From Pyropia yezoensis (taxonomy: Eukaryota; Rhodophyta; Bangiophyceae; Bangiales; Bangiaceae), in contig CM020618.1 in NCBI GenBank assembly GCA_009829735.1, forward strand, positions 21,003,346-21,067,345: 64,000 bases of DNA. Direction: 5' to 3'. The position numbers were made by a program, and so were the translations under genes. Shown here piece by piece: positions 54,196 to 64,000 of this stretch (position 1 is the stretch's first letter; every line of letters starts with the position of its first letter). The notes below the pieces were generated by a model. The model did not search any database, was not told where the DNA came from, and saw only the letters and a list, made by a program, of their open reading frames with translations.

Positions 54196-55130
54196 ATGGG
54201 CGCCGCCGTGAACCGGCGAACCCGCAAGGCGCTGCGTGACCGCTGCCCCCCTAGGGGGGCAACGACGCTCATGGGCGGTATGCGCGCGCTCATCGACGCG
54301 AGTGTCCACGCCCACTTCGTGCGCCGCCACATGGCCGACACGCGGGCGGCCCACGGGGAGGTCTAGTTCTTCCCCTGCGCAGTGGGTCTAAAACCGAGTA
54401 CCTACATTTCCGTGCAAGATGGCCCTCTGGGGGTCGTGAGGGCCTGCTTACAGAAGCCGACCCCCCCACAGAGGCCGTAAAGGCCATCTCGCACGGAAAT
54501 GTAGGTACTCGGTCTTAGACCCACTGCGCTGGCACCGGGCGCTGCTGGTGGAGCTGGAGCACGTGCTGCGGACGCTTGTCGACCAAACCATCTCGCTCGC
54601 CTACTGGGACAGGACGTCTGATGCGGTCGACCCGGCAGCGTCCCACGTGTGGAACACCACCCTCCTGGGCGGCGCCTTCCCGGGCGTGTGCATCCCCGAC
54701 GGGCCGTTTGAGGGGGCCTTCTCAGAAGTGGAGACGCCCCACTATGTGTTGCGCAACTGTTACGCCCGCTCCTCGCGGGGTTTGCTGCGGCGGGGCTTTG
54801 CCAGCCCCGCGTTTGTGGGCAATCCGGTGAGCTCGGGCAGCGGCAGCTGGGACGACTTCACCTCTGTCTCTGAGCGCATCCACGGGGACGTCCACGTTGC
54901 GGTCGGCGTAGCGGTCGAAGCGCAGCCTGTGGGGAGCATGTCCCTCATTGCACTCGTGCAGGAAACTACACACTACCTGCTTGTCTGCGCCGCAGGGGCC
55001 ATGAACCAGCAGCGTCTCTTACCGACGACGACAGGCAGTGCGAGAAGGGCGATCCCAGCGCTGCAGAGCCGGCAACCAACCCAAGCCCATCGCACTGTGT
55101 TGGTGCAACTGGCGACTTGTTGTCCCTTGT
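54196..55130 (+). pseudogene. tyrosinase-like pseudogene split by a foldback element
   Basis: Tyrosinases are type-3 copper enzymes oxidising phenols. From the ATG at 54196 the frame reads as a tyrosinase N-terminus (VNRRTRKALRDRC, SVHAHFVRRH, AAHGEV). It then hits TAG (54364) followed by FFP, where a 152-bp inverted-repeat element intervenes. Directly after the element the frame resumes with WHRALLVELEHVLR, LAYWDRTSD, HVWNTTLLGG, GPFEGAF, WDDFTSVSERIHGDVHVAVG. These cover the CuA helices (HFVRRH, AAHG, PWHR) and the first two CuB ligands (HGDVH). The family's third CuB His region (DPxFxxHH) is lost, and similarity stops near 54945. The nonsense codon, insertion and missing 3' end make it non-functional. 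It is about 170 bp downstream of hsp70, same strand. Confidence 0.85.
54378..54529. mobile_element. 152-bp foldback/MITE-like element
   Basis: Terminal inverted repeats of about 47 bp (left 54378-54424, right 54483-54529; both with gagtacctacatttccgtgc) differ at about two positions. An inner inverted repeat (ctctg.ggggtcg / cgacccccccacagag) nests inside, so the whole element folds into one long hairpin. It is flanked by ctg on both sides (54375-54377 and 54530-54532). Deleting the element and one ctg restores the tyrosinase PWHR motif in frame, so ctg is a 3-bp target-site duplication. No coding capacity. A 3-bp duplication is seen in CACTA and PIF/Harbinger families, but the superfamily is not decided by the termini. 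Confidence 0.9.
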
Positions 55131-57256
55131 AATTGGCAATTCATCTCGTACTTGGGTACGAAATTACACTGTACAGCTGACGGCGACGGAAGCGCCGTCG
55201 GCAAGGCCCCTGTACCGATCGTCGCGTTCCCCGTCTGTATGTAGTCCAATGACTTTCCGCGTGGTCCCCCCCCCACCTGCCTTCTGCCGGCCGCCCTTGG
55301 CAACCAGCGCCACCCACCCTACCGGCCGCGGCTTGCAGCCACCCTCCCAGTTCATTCCCGGCCCCCCACGGCATGTGTCTGCGCGGCCACCCGATCGGAA
55401 CTGACCGCCGCTGCCCGGCCCTGTCGCTCGGAACGGTGCGTGGCCACGGCGCCGCGGCGCGGCCTTGTCGCACACCCCCCCACCCACCGTCATGGTCCAC
55501 CCTTGGCCTGCGCAACTGGGGGGGGGGGCGTGTTGCTGCCGCTGCGCACCCGCCCCCTCCTCCTTGTTGCGTGACCGCGGCCCGCGGCGCGTGTGAAATG
55601 CGGAGCGAAAGGGGGGGGGGGGGTGGGAGGGCGCCGTCGGCGCCGCCCCTGCTAGCGGGGCGGCGGCCAATGCGCACGCGCCCCGCCGCCGCCCCCTGCT
55701 GTCGCTCATCTCTGTCCCGGCACAGTGGCGGGCTGCATGTGGCGGTGGCGGGCGGTCGCGGCACGCAGCGGCGGCGTCTGTGGCGGCGCCTGCAGGGGCG
55801 GCGGCGACTGCTGCGGCGGGCCGGCTGTGTCGCCCCCCCCCCCCCCTTACCCACCCACCCCCGGCGACAGTGACTAAACGATCTACCCCTCACCGACCCA
55901 CCCCGCGCGCGGGGGCGCTCCCCCGCCCCATCCCCAAGGGGGGGGTGCGTGCCACGGCGACCGCCGTCGCGGCGCCGCAAAAGTGGCCGTGGGAAGCGGG
56001 GCGGGCGGCTGCCGCCGTCACCCTTCCCCCTCTGGTACATACCCCCCCGTTCTCGCGTGCAGGCAGGACTCGCCCCGAGCCCCCATCCTTCAGCGTCCAG
56101 GCCCCAGACGCCGCGGTCGCTGGGGTGGCTGTGCGGTGCCACCGGGCGGCGGCGGGGGGGGGGGGGGGGGGGGGGGGGTGGGGGGGGGGGGAGAGGGGGG
56201 CACCCCAGTCGGGGCGCCGCACGGCCCGCCCGGCCCCCCCCCGCCCGTCCCTCACCTCTGGTCGTCACACCGTGTGCGGCGACGGCGTCGGGCGGCGACG
56301 GTCGCCCACCATCGCCCCACCCGGTGGGACACGCTGCCATCCCATGTGCGGTTGTGGCGCTTGGGGGGGAGGCGGTATGGGTGGCGGGGGGGGGGGAGGG
56401 GTGGGTGGCGTGGCGTGGCGTGGGCGGTAGGGATGGCGTGGTGTGGCGCACCAGCCCCCCCCCCCCCCTGGTGTGGGGCGGTGGAGGGGGCGGGCGGGTG
56501 CGGGCCGCCGCGGTGCCCCCGCCGGGACAGGCGGCGGCGTGGGTATATGATGGTGCCGGCACGGTGGGGCTGCTGGGCGGAACGGGAGAGCCCCGCCATC
56601 CCCGCCCCCGCCGCCATTCCGCACCCGTACAACACCCCCACCGGCCGCGGCTGCTGCCTGCCTGCCGCCGTCGTCCCTCTCCCACCGTGGTGTGTTGCGC
56701 GCATCCCGAGAGGGGTGCGTGGCAGGGGGGGCGGGGGGAGGGGGTGAGCCGGTGGGGCCGCCCGCGCCTGCCGAGGAGGGGGGGGCAGACGGTCACGCGG
56801 CGGCGCCAGCGCCCGGCCTGTGTTCTTTTCTTCTGCCCCGTGTGTACGCAGACCCGGCTGGCCGGTGCGCCTGCGCGGCGGTCGTGGCGGTCGTCCCGCC
56901 CACCCCTCTGCCTCCTCCGCTCTTCCCAAAACCGCCGCCGCGGTCGCGGCGGGTCCCTTTGCCAGCCGGCGTCACTGGTACCGCTGGTCGCTGTCCCCAC
57001 CGCTGTTCCCCCGCCCCACTCCCCGCCTCCTGTCCTCGCGACGCGGGGCTGGCTGTCGCCACCCCCGCCCGCCCCCCCCCCCCCCCCCCCCCCCTTTACT
57101 GTCGCTATCTCCCCCCCTCACACCACGCTGGCAGGCCGTGGAGCGGGTGGCACCCGCTGGGCGGGTCGACCCCCCCCTTCCCCCCCCCCGCCATCCCCTT
57201 CCCCCACCTCCTCGTTCGGCACGGGCGTAGACGGCGGTGGTGGTGGTGGCGGGAGG
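55131..57256. other. spacer and upstream region of the second GT92 gene
   Basis: G runs at 55609-55622 and an extreme G stretch at 56155-56191 (about 37 bases with one break); C runs at 56457-56468 and 57070-57092. An acceptor-like ttcttttcttctgccccgtgtgtacgcag lies at 56824-56852, so a 5' UTR intron is possible. The open frame of the GT92 gene extends upstream through this region by composition only. Confidence 0.5.
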
Positions 57257-58750
57257 ATGGCGCCCAAGCGGTCGTTTGGGGTGCTCAAGACCCGTGCCGC
57301 GTCGACGCTGTGCGTGACGCACGCGCTGGCGGTTCTCCTCGGCGCCGCCCTCTTCCTCGTCTTTGCGGCGGTGCTGCTGCCGGGTGAGGGCGGCGGCTTT
57401 GGCAGCGGCCTCGGCTTTGGCGCCCGGTCGCTGTCGTCGTCGTCGTCGCTCCGCACCGGACTGGACGCGCTGTCCCGGCCGGCGCCGTTGGACGCGACGG
57501 GCGGCCCACGGGTGCCGGCGACCGTGTCCCAGGGGTGGGTGCTTGGCGATGTGGCCTACACGATGCCCGACTTTGAGGCGCCCCTGGTGTTTGAGGCGTA
57601 CGTTGAAAACGCGACGGACTTTTACCTCTACGCGCAGGGCACGCTCGTCCTCTTTTCCGGCTCCACCGCCCCGGACCTGGACGTCAAGGCGTGTCGCGCG
57701 GGGGGGGACAGTATGGTGATGGCCGCGCGGTGGAACAATGTCTTCCACTGCAAGTCCCACCGGCCGTTGGTCAAGGGGGAGCCCCTGACGCTCCTCTACG
57801 CCAACGAGACGGCCGAAGGGGGCGTGTCCCCCGTTGAGTCCAAGGTGGTCCACAATGGGGTGGTGGACGTGTCGTCGGTGGGGTCGCCCAAGTTCTACAC
57901 GTGCGCGTCAACGCAGGTGAAGAACACCGAGTACCTTGCCGACTGGCTGGCTTACCACCGCCGCATCGGTGTCGACCACTTTTACCTGTACGACAATAGC
58001 GCGAATGGCACCGTCGCGGCCGAGATGGACCCGCAGCGCGACGACACAGACGTCCTCCACTGGCCGTGGCGCAAGTCGCAGCAGCAGGCCAACTCCCATA
58101 TTGCCACGCTCGGCCGCGCCCGCTGTCACTGGATGCTCTTCTCCGACGTGGACGAGTTTGTGTTTGTCAAGGGCCGCACCGGGAAGAAGAGCACCCCTCT
58201 GCGGGTGCTGCTGGCACAGCGCGAAGCCGCTGGCAAGCAGCAGGTGTCGCTGTACCGTCTGGAGATTGGCTCTTCGGGGGTTATTCACAAGAGCAACGCC
58301 TCCCTGGCCGAGACGTACACCAAGCGCCGCAAGGGCAAGGGCCTGTGGCTCAACTACAAGTCGGCGGTGCTGCTGAAGGACGCGATCCCCTACTCGCGGG
58401 TCCACTTTTTCGACCTCCGCGTCAAGCCGCTGGGCTTCAACTGGGCCTTCATCGCGCAGTGGGACGAGATGCAGCTGATGCCCGAGTGGGACTGGTTCAA
58501 GGTGTGGGACCCGCGCGGCCACATTGTGCACTACAGCACCAAGAGCTGGTCTGAGTACATTGCCAAGTACAGCGGCGACCTCAACGGCATGATCCCCAAC
58601 ATTGGCTTTGAGCGCTTCAACTACACGGTGGACAAGCCGCCGTCGTTTTGGCCTGCCTTTGGCGGCGTCTTCCGCGACACGGCGTTCCGGGACTATAAGC
58701 GGCGGGTGAACAAGCGGCCGGTGCCGGCACCAATGGTGGTGATCACCTGA
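57257..58750 (+). CDS. GT92-family glycosyltransferase
   Basis: 497-aa type II membrane protein, paralog of the product at 43380-46034. The ATG at 57257 (MAPKRSFGVLKTRAAS) is the first giving a short basic cytosolic tail before a transmembrane helix at 17-41 (LAVLLGAALFLVFAAVLL). The catalytic region is complete: FYTCASTQVKNTEYLADWLA, YHRRIGVDHFYLYDNS, WPWRKSQQQANSH, the metal-binding DVDEFVFV (about 298), SLYRLEIGSSG, LWLNYKSAVL, HYSTKSWSEYI, and RDTAFRDYKRRVNKRP near the end. Asn-linked sequons (NAT, NET, NAS) fit a Golgi lumenal domain. This copy shows the compact architecture; the other is inflated by ~390 residues. An aataaa at 58976-58981 may serve its transcript. Donor/acceptor specificity is unknown; galactosyl transfer is the commonest activity in the family. 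Confidence 0.9.
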   Translation: MAPKRSFGVLKTRAASTLCVTHALAVLLGAALFLVFAAVLLPGEGGGFGSGLGFGARSLSSSSSLRTGLDALSRPAPLDATGGPRVPATVSQGWVLGDVAYTMPDFEAPLVFEAYVENATDFYLYAQGTLVLFSGSTAPDLDVKACRAGGDSMVMAARWNNVFHCKSHRPLVKGEPLTLLYANETAEGGVSPVESKVVHNGVVDVSSVGSPKFYTCASTQVKNTEYLADWLAYHRRIGVDHFYLYDNSANGTVAAEMDPQRDDTDVLHWPWRKSQQQANSHIATLGRARCHWMLFSDVDEFVFVKGRTGKKSTPLRVLLAQREAAGKQQVSLYRLEIGSSGVIHKSNASLAETYTKRRKGKGLWLNYKSAVLLKDAIPYSRVHFFDLRVKPLGFNWAFIAQWDEMQLMPEWDWFKVWDPRGHIVHYSTKSWSEYIAKYSGDLNGMIPNIGFERFNYTVDKPPSFWPAFGGVFRDTAFRDYKRRVNKRPVPAPMVVIT

Positions 58751-59731
58751 GGCGGGGGGGGAGGCGGGGGGGGGAGGGGCGCGAGGGGACGCACCCTGCC
58801 GGCCGGCGGCAGGTGTCTGCCCTGCGCGAAGTCGCGGGGGGGAGGAGGCGGCAGCAGCGCCTGACAGGCGGCAGGTGTGTAGGGGGTTGCACGCGGCACC
58901 CGCATCGACTCGCCAAATCACAACAGAGGGAACGGGGGGGGGGGGGGGGGGAAGAGGGGGAGCGGGGGGGGGAGGAATAAAAAGACACACAAAAAAACAG
59001 AGCGTCCCACGAGGTCCGCTTCTCGCGCTGCTCCTGGCGACAGTGCCCTGTCCCGTGGCCACTCGACCTCCCCCCACATGGGCCAAGTACCGTCCTCCCG
59101 GAAAGAAAAGCAGCAGGAGCAGTCAGCCACAACCCCCCTCGAAGTTGACAGGTTGCGGCCGCAACTCCCCGACGCTGACGGGCTACGGCCGCCCACCACC
59201 CGCCCCGCGGCGGCGGCCGACGTGCACCGCCCGCGCCGCCGCCCGCGCCGCGCCGCCGCCCATGCCGCGCCGCCGTGTCCCACGCCCCCGTCGGCCGGCA
59301 CCACCTGCCCTCCCCCCCGCCTACTGGCTACCCCAAAAGCCCCACCGGCCGTGCCCATGGCCGACGGTGCGGCACGCACCACCCCCCCAGCCCCCCCTCT
59401 GTGAAACACCGTTCCGCCTGCAACTGTCAACACACTCCGCAACGCGGGGACGGCCGTCGCCCTCCCAAGCGGTTGCCGCCCCCCCGCCCCCGCTTCCCCA
59501 GCTTCTCCCCGCACGCGACAGCCGCCGACGGGGGCGGGCAGGCCGTCCCACCCTCCTGGCCGCCGCGAGGCGGGTGGCAGCCGCGGCGGGTCCCACCGTC
59601 CAATGCCGCCCCCACCACTCGGCCCACCAGGGCACCGAGCCGCAACACCGTCACCCCGCGTCCCGCGGCACTCTCGCCCGGCCGGCGGGAACGACGGCCC
59701 ATCCCAGAAACAGAAGCGACGGGCGCAACGA
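58751..59731. other. spacer between convergent genes
   Basis: G runs (58756-58778, 58935-58952), aataaaaag (58976) as a likely polyadenylation signal, then C/G-rich sequence whose open frames are Arg/Pro-rich on both strands. No gene seen. Confidence 0.5.
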
Positions 59732-60250
59732 TCAAATGGTTTCGCCCCCGGCGGCGACGGCGGTGGCGGCGGCGGCGGCGGCACCCGCCCCGCCACGCCC
59801 CCCATACAGGAGCCCCCGCACGATGGCGACGACCTCGCGGACGGCCTCCCCCCCCACCGTCGCGCCTAGGGCAACGGTCATGAGCAGAGAGCGGCCGCCA
59901 AGGAGGCCCGCGATGGCACGCACCAGCACCGCCACGCTGCCATCGTCGCGGCCGCCAAGCAGGGCGGCGACGTCCACCACCGGCGCCACCGAAGAGTCGC
60001 CGCCGTCGCGGCCGAGGCCCGACGGCGTCGCCGACGACGCGGACCAGACGGTGCCGAGGCGGCCGCGCTGGGTCACCACAACCACCACCGTGTCGGCAAA
60101 CGGCTGGACGAGGACGGCGGTGGGGGTGTCGCGGACGGGCGCCACCGTCGACCGCGCACCGTGAGCGGGGTGCCGCGCGTCCGCGGCGGCCACGTCAATG
60201 GGGAACGCGGCGGGGGGAGTTGGGGGGAAATGGGGCGTGGGGTTGGCCAT
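59732..60250 (-). CDS. PSMG3: PSMG3/PAC3-like proteasome assembly chaperone
   Basis: PAC3 (yeast Pba3/Dmp2 family) works with PAC4 to assemble the alpha ring of the 20S proteasome. The 172-aa product starts at 60250 (MANPTPHFPPTPP) and fits a PAC3 fold: a strand pair FADTVVVVVTQRGRLGTVWS corresponding to the family's VVVTQ-x-G-K-x-GT core, then VVDVAALLGGRDDGSVAVLV (strand, gly-turn, helix entry). LLMTVALGATVGGEAVREVV and a terminal helix (AIVRGLL) follow. A poly-Ala/Gly tail of ~20 residues follows the domain. The open frame continues upstream for 55 codons without family features. No TPR or other domain. The match is to a small, weakly conserved family, so the name is likely but not certain. 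Confidence 0.72.
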   Translation of the reverse strand: MANPTPHFPPTPPAAFPIDVAAADARHPAHGARSTVAPVRDTPTAVLVQPFADTVVVVVTQRGRLGTVWSASSATPSGLGRDGGDSSVAPVVDVAALLGGRDDGSVAVLVRAIAGLLGGRSLLMTVALGATVGGEAVREVVAIVRGLLYGGRGGAGAAAAAATAVAAGGETI

Positions 60251-63200
60251 TGGAGCAAAATGAAAGGAAAGGGGCGGTGAGCAGCGACAGAGTCGAAGGG
60301 GATGGACCACAAAGTGTGAGAGAGGGTGGGGAGGACGTCCGGACCCCGGGGTCTGATGGGGGAGACGAGCGGGCCGTGTGTCTGCGACAGACGAGCGGCG
60401 GATCACTGACAACATTAGATCCTCCGATGAACTTCTTTCAAGTCGTCTAACAAATCCCTATCGATACGGTCCAGCAGAAAATCCGTACCGAACTCTCAGA
60501 GAGACCCGAAGAAGACGACGCTTAAGTTTACGGCACGGCCGCCCGCCCGCGCGGAGCGCCCCGACAATCGTCTCCAAAACCCACAACCGACTCATCCGCT
60601 CGACACAAAGCGCCATTCACGCACAGCGTCAATAGCGATCGCTTTCGCTCAAGGCCCGCGCCAATGAATTGGACACTGAGAACTCGGTCGGAACACAGCG
60701 CCTGAGGACCAGACAAACCTCGTGGTTCTGTCTCACGTGCGTATTTGAGGAGCCAATAAAAAGCGAGGAGAGGTGGTGCGCCTCCAGTCCCGAGATCAGG
60801 CACCATCCAAGTCCTTGATAGCGGCTGTTACGAGGACTTGTTTCGCGCATTGGCTTCCCTTCGAGCATCAAGGCTCGATCTCGCGCCTCGCATGCTCGCG
60901 CCTTCTCGCCACCGCGTTGTCTGCACCACACCTGATGGTGCCGCCGCGTTGTCGGCGCCACACCTCTTGGCGCCGCCGCCGCCGCAGCCGCATTGGCTGC
61001 GGCGGCGGCGGCCGAGTCTTGCGACGTTGCTGGCTGCAGCGTGGGGGCAGTCGCCGCCTGGGTGCAGCGGCGCTGATGCCTGCGTAGGTCGGCGCTGTCC
61101 CTACCGGGCCCTGGCCCCTGTTTTCCGACCGTTGCCCCGCGGTTGAGGCGGTTCTGCTTCCAGCAGGATGGGCGCTGTCACACCCCGGGCGCGGCGGTGC
61201 TGCAGCTGGCCGCGGATCGGGCTCTGTGGCTCCGCGGGTTCTGCAGTGCATCTGTCCCTGGATCAAGGGCGGTGAATTGGCGGTTGTGGCGGTGTGCCTG
61301 CTGCGGTGTGGGCTCTGTGGCTTGGCGGTTGCGGTGGTGCCTCTTGCCGAGGGGCGGCGGCCGTGTCTTGCCGGATGCGGGGATGCTGCTAGCTGTGGGG
61401 GGGTGCGCGATCCGCCCCTGCCGGCCCCTGCCACCGCAGAGCGCGCCGTCACTACCCTGCCTGCGCGCGACGATGCGGTACGCGTTCTCGGCGCTTCGTT
61501 GGCGGCGGCGACGGCCGGGGGCGTTGCGGCTACGGTAGCGGCCTGTGGGGTGGTGGTCGCGCGGGGCCAGCTGTTGGTAGGCCTTTTGCCCCTGGCGACC
61601 TATGCGATAATATGGGTAGCTTCTCACAAGAAATGGCTGGATAAAACTCCGACTACAGCCTAGGATTTTCTAGGCCCAAGTCTCGTCGGGTGGTTTCGTC
61701 CTGTCCAGAAACGCATGTCCTTGCACCAAATCTTCTCGACTTTCCTCCCATGGTGGCGGACGAAATGCCACTCAGAGCACCCAACCTTTATTTTGGCCGA
61801 TCCCAGCGCGAGAGAGGACTGCGGTGGGGGGGCGGTGGCGGGACCGCCGCCCCCCGCCCGCGCGTTGTTCTCAGTGGCGGTGTGCCGACGCCTGCATCTG
61901 TCAGCGGGGGGCCACTTGTAAAGTCAATCCAACCCGCCTCCCGCTGCGTGGGCGGTCAGCGTGTTTCCGGCGCCCTCGGCCGGGCGGCGGCTACCGCGGC
62001 GGCGGCGCGGCCGTCCGTTTTTTTTTCCCCCACCGTCTGCCACGCGCGCCCAGGCACGCACGCGTGGGAGTGTGCGCGCGCGCGCACGCCCGACCCCCAC
62101 CTGGGGGTCCACTCGCCTCCACCGCCGGCGGCAGGCGGCCCTGCCGTGCCGAGCCTCTGAACCCACCACGGCCGCGCTGGGGACCCCACCTCCCCCTCCC
62201 CTCTGCAGCACACGAATCTCCCGTGTGGTGGCGGGGGGGTGGCCGGCCGGTGGTGGCGGCGACGGCGCCTCGGGTTGCCGCCAGCCGTCCAACCCGCCCA
62301 CAAACGCCAGCCGCCCGCCCCCCCTCCTCCACCCCCCCCCTTCCACAGGCCGCGTCTCCCCCCCTCACCTCCCCTGCACAGGCCCCCCCCCCAGTTCCCG
62401 CCGTCGACGACCCGCTGTCTCCCGCCCCTCCCCACCAGCAGCCGTCGCTGCCCCACTCCGCGCCCCCCCCACCGCCCCCCCACCGTGCCACGCCCGCAGA
62501 GGTCTCTCCGCCGTGTCCCGCTGGGTGCGGGAGCAACCACCCCCTCGACTGGCTGCCACGTCCCCTCTGGCCCCCAAGCCTCCCCCGGGACCGCTCCCAT
62601 CCCCCCAGACCACCCCCCTCTCCGCACCGCCCTCCCCCCGCTCCTCCCAACCTGTGGGAGTGGGCCAGCTGCAGGCGCGCACGCGGCCGGCCAGCCAGCG
62701 AGGCGTTTGGGCGGCGGGGGGTTCTAGGTGACACGGCTGCTGCAGCGGAGCGGCAGCGGCGGTGGGGGGGGGCGGCGGACTGTTCCCTCTCCCACACTCG
62801 GCGGGGAGAGCCTTCTCTCCCCCACCCCCCCAAGGCCGCGCAGCCAGTGCAGCCCCGCACGCACGCGCGCGCGCACGCACAGGACGACCGTGTGGTGTGG
62901 CCGCGTGGCCGCGCGGGGGGGTTTCTTCCCCCCCCTCGCCGCGTCGGTTGCGGCGCCGGCGGCGCCCGCCCCGCCTCCCCCACCCGGCCCAGCGGCCACT
63001 CCACCGGGCACGAGGCGCGGCCAACCACCACTCGCGGCTGGCGGCCGGCCCCCCCCGCACCCCCCCTCTCACCTCCCCTCCCGTCGGACACCACCGCCTC
63101 CCGGCACGAGCCACGGGGACCCCCCCGTGGCCTCTCTTGGTCCTCACGGGGGGTGGCCCACGTGCGCCCGCTGACCTGCTTGTGGAGGAGGAGGGGGGGG

Positions 63201-64000
63201 GGGGGGGGGGGGTGCGGCGGCGGCGGCGGCGACCGGGGGGTCCGCGCGCCTAGCCGCGCCGCGACCCTGGCCGCGCGCTCACCCCCAGCGTGGCTGCCCC
63301 CCGCCACCCCGGGTTCCGCCGCACCCCCACCCAGGGGCTCTGTGGGCGGCCCCTCGACGGTAGAGCCAGTGCCCAGACGGCTAGACACGGACGCCGACTG
63401 CGCCTGTCCACGCGACCGCGGCGGGGTCTGCGTGGGGTGGGGGGGCCACCGGCGGGCGGCCGCCGGCGACCGTCGGCCGCCGGCCGCCGCCGGCCGCGGC
63501 CGGCACAGGGGCTGCCCGGCCGGCGCACAGGTGGGCGCGGCCGCACGCCCCCCCCCACCTTGCAACCCAAAAGGGCGCTTTCAGCCTCGGTGGGTGGCAG
63601 GGGGACCGCCCCCTCGGGGGGTGACCGGACGAGGCACGCCCTGCCCCCCACCCAGTCCCGCCCCCCCCCTCCCCAGGGCCCTGGCACCACGCTGACGGTG
63701 GCCATCCCCCCGCGCGGGCAGCGTGGCGTTGCGGGGGGTTGGGGGCCTGGCCCGAGCCTCCGCCACCGCCGGCCGCGCGGCAGCCCCAGCGGCCGCGTCC
63801 GCACCCCCCAAACCCCCCCCCCTCTGGAAAGGAGCACAGAGGTGGTGGAGGCGGCAGCCAGCGTCCTCCCCCCCTCCGTGGCGGGCTCGACAGCCCCGTT
63901 CCCCCCCCCCCCAGCCCCCCTCCCCGGCTGCCCCCCCCCCTCGCGTTGTGTGAGCGTGCGTTTCTTCGCATGAGCGTGGGGTGACCCCCCAACCGTGCTG
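60251..64000. other. no supported gene; low-complexity and one hairpin
   Basis: 60420-60780 is less GC-rich, with an ATG frame (60378-60635) of mixed composition but no family. An 18-bp perfect stem lies at 60972-61012. An open frame ending at 61663 (LLVGLLPLATYAIIWVASHK) has a hydrophobic segment but no ATG. On the minus strand a frame ends ...TLTAHAAGGGLD at 61924 with aataaa at 61787-61792 downstream, so a 3' exon of a minus-strand gene is conceivable. From 62000 to the end, C/G runs and Pro/Arg-rich frames (up to 623 codons) overlap on both strands and look compositional. Confidence 0.5.
60972..61012. repeat. 18-bp perfect inverted repeat
   Basis: Arms 60972-60989 and 60995-61012 (gccgccgccgccgcagcc and its complement) around a five-base loop gcatt. 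All-GC stem apart from one A-T pair, so very stable. Confidence 0.9.

Noticed and set aside
61824..63695. 623-codon plus and 524-codon minus frames near the right edge
   Set aside because: They overlap each other, are Pro/Arg/Gly-rich and contain no recognisable segment.

Overview
This is a nuclear segment from a GC-rich, intron-poor eukaryote. The evidence is GT-AG introns inside housekeeping genes, a mitochondrial-type Hsp60 with an Arg/Ala-rich presequence, a cytosolic-type Hsp70, an F-box protein, a proteasome assembly chaperone and a decayed CDC48 copy. Very high GC, countless G/C homopolymers, short sparse introns and Ala/Gly/Pro-inflated proteins suggest an alga; a bangiophyte red alga of the Porphyra/Pyropia kind is my best guess. 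That is an inference from composition and gene style, not proven here.

The left half (1-33 kb) is accessory and repeat-rich. It opens with the 5' part of a Senataxin/Sen1-like helicase gene on the minus strand. Islands of coding sequence follow: a 550-aa protein of unknown function, an F-box protein, a repeat-bearing 443-aa protein, a 233-aa protein, and a tiny spliced stand-alone HIRAN-domain gene. They sit among a roughly 345-bp dispersed/tandem repeat present in at least six blocks in both orientations, minisatellites, a telomere-like tract, DIRS-type and Copia-type retrotransposon debris, a 222-bp near-identical duplication, and a CDC48 pseudogene.

The middle (32.8-37.7 kb) holds a 997-aa protein whose C-terminus looks like helicase-associated (HA) repeats without a helicase, a reverse-transcriptase-flank remnant, and an alpha-carbonic anhydrase-like gene lacking its last third.

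The right part (40-60.3 kb) is gene-dense: Hsp60 (one intron), a GT92 glycosyltransferase, cyanase, Hsp70 (one intron), a tyrosinase pseudogene split by a 152-bp foldback element, a second GT92 glycosyltransferase, and a PSMG3/PAC3-like proteasome assembly chaperone. Promoters and spacers here are full of poly-C/poly-G runs and CCG triplets. The last 3.7 kb has no gene I can support.

Functionally, Hsp60, Hsp70 and PAC3 belong to protein folding and assembly. The two GT92 proteins look like Golgi enzymes and are paralogs. Cyanase and carbonic anhydrase share bicarbonate chemistry but are 13 kb apart with no sign of a common unit. The best candidates for something undescribed are the stand-alone HIRAN gene, the HA-repeat protein, the foldback element with its clean insertion footprint, and the 345-bp repeat family.
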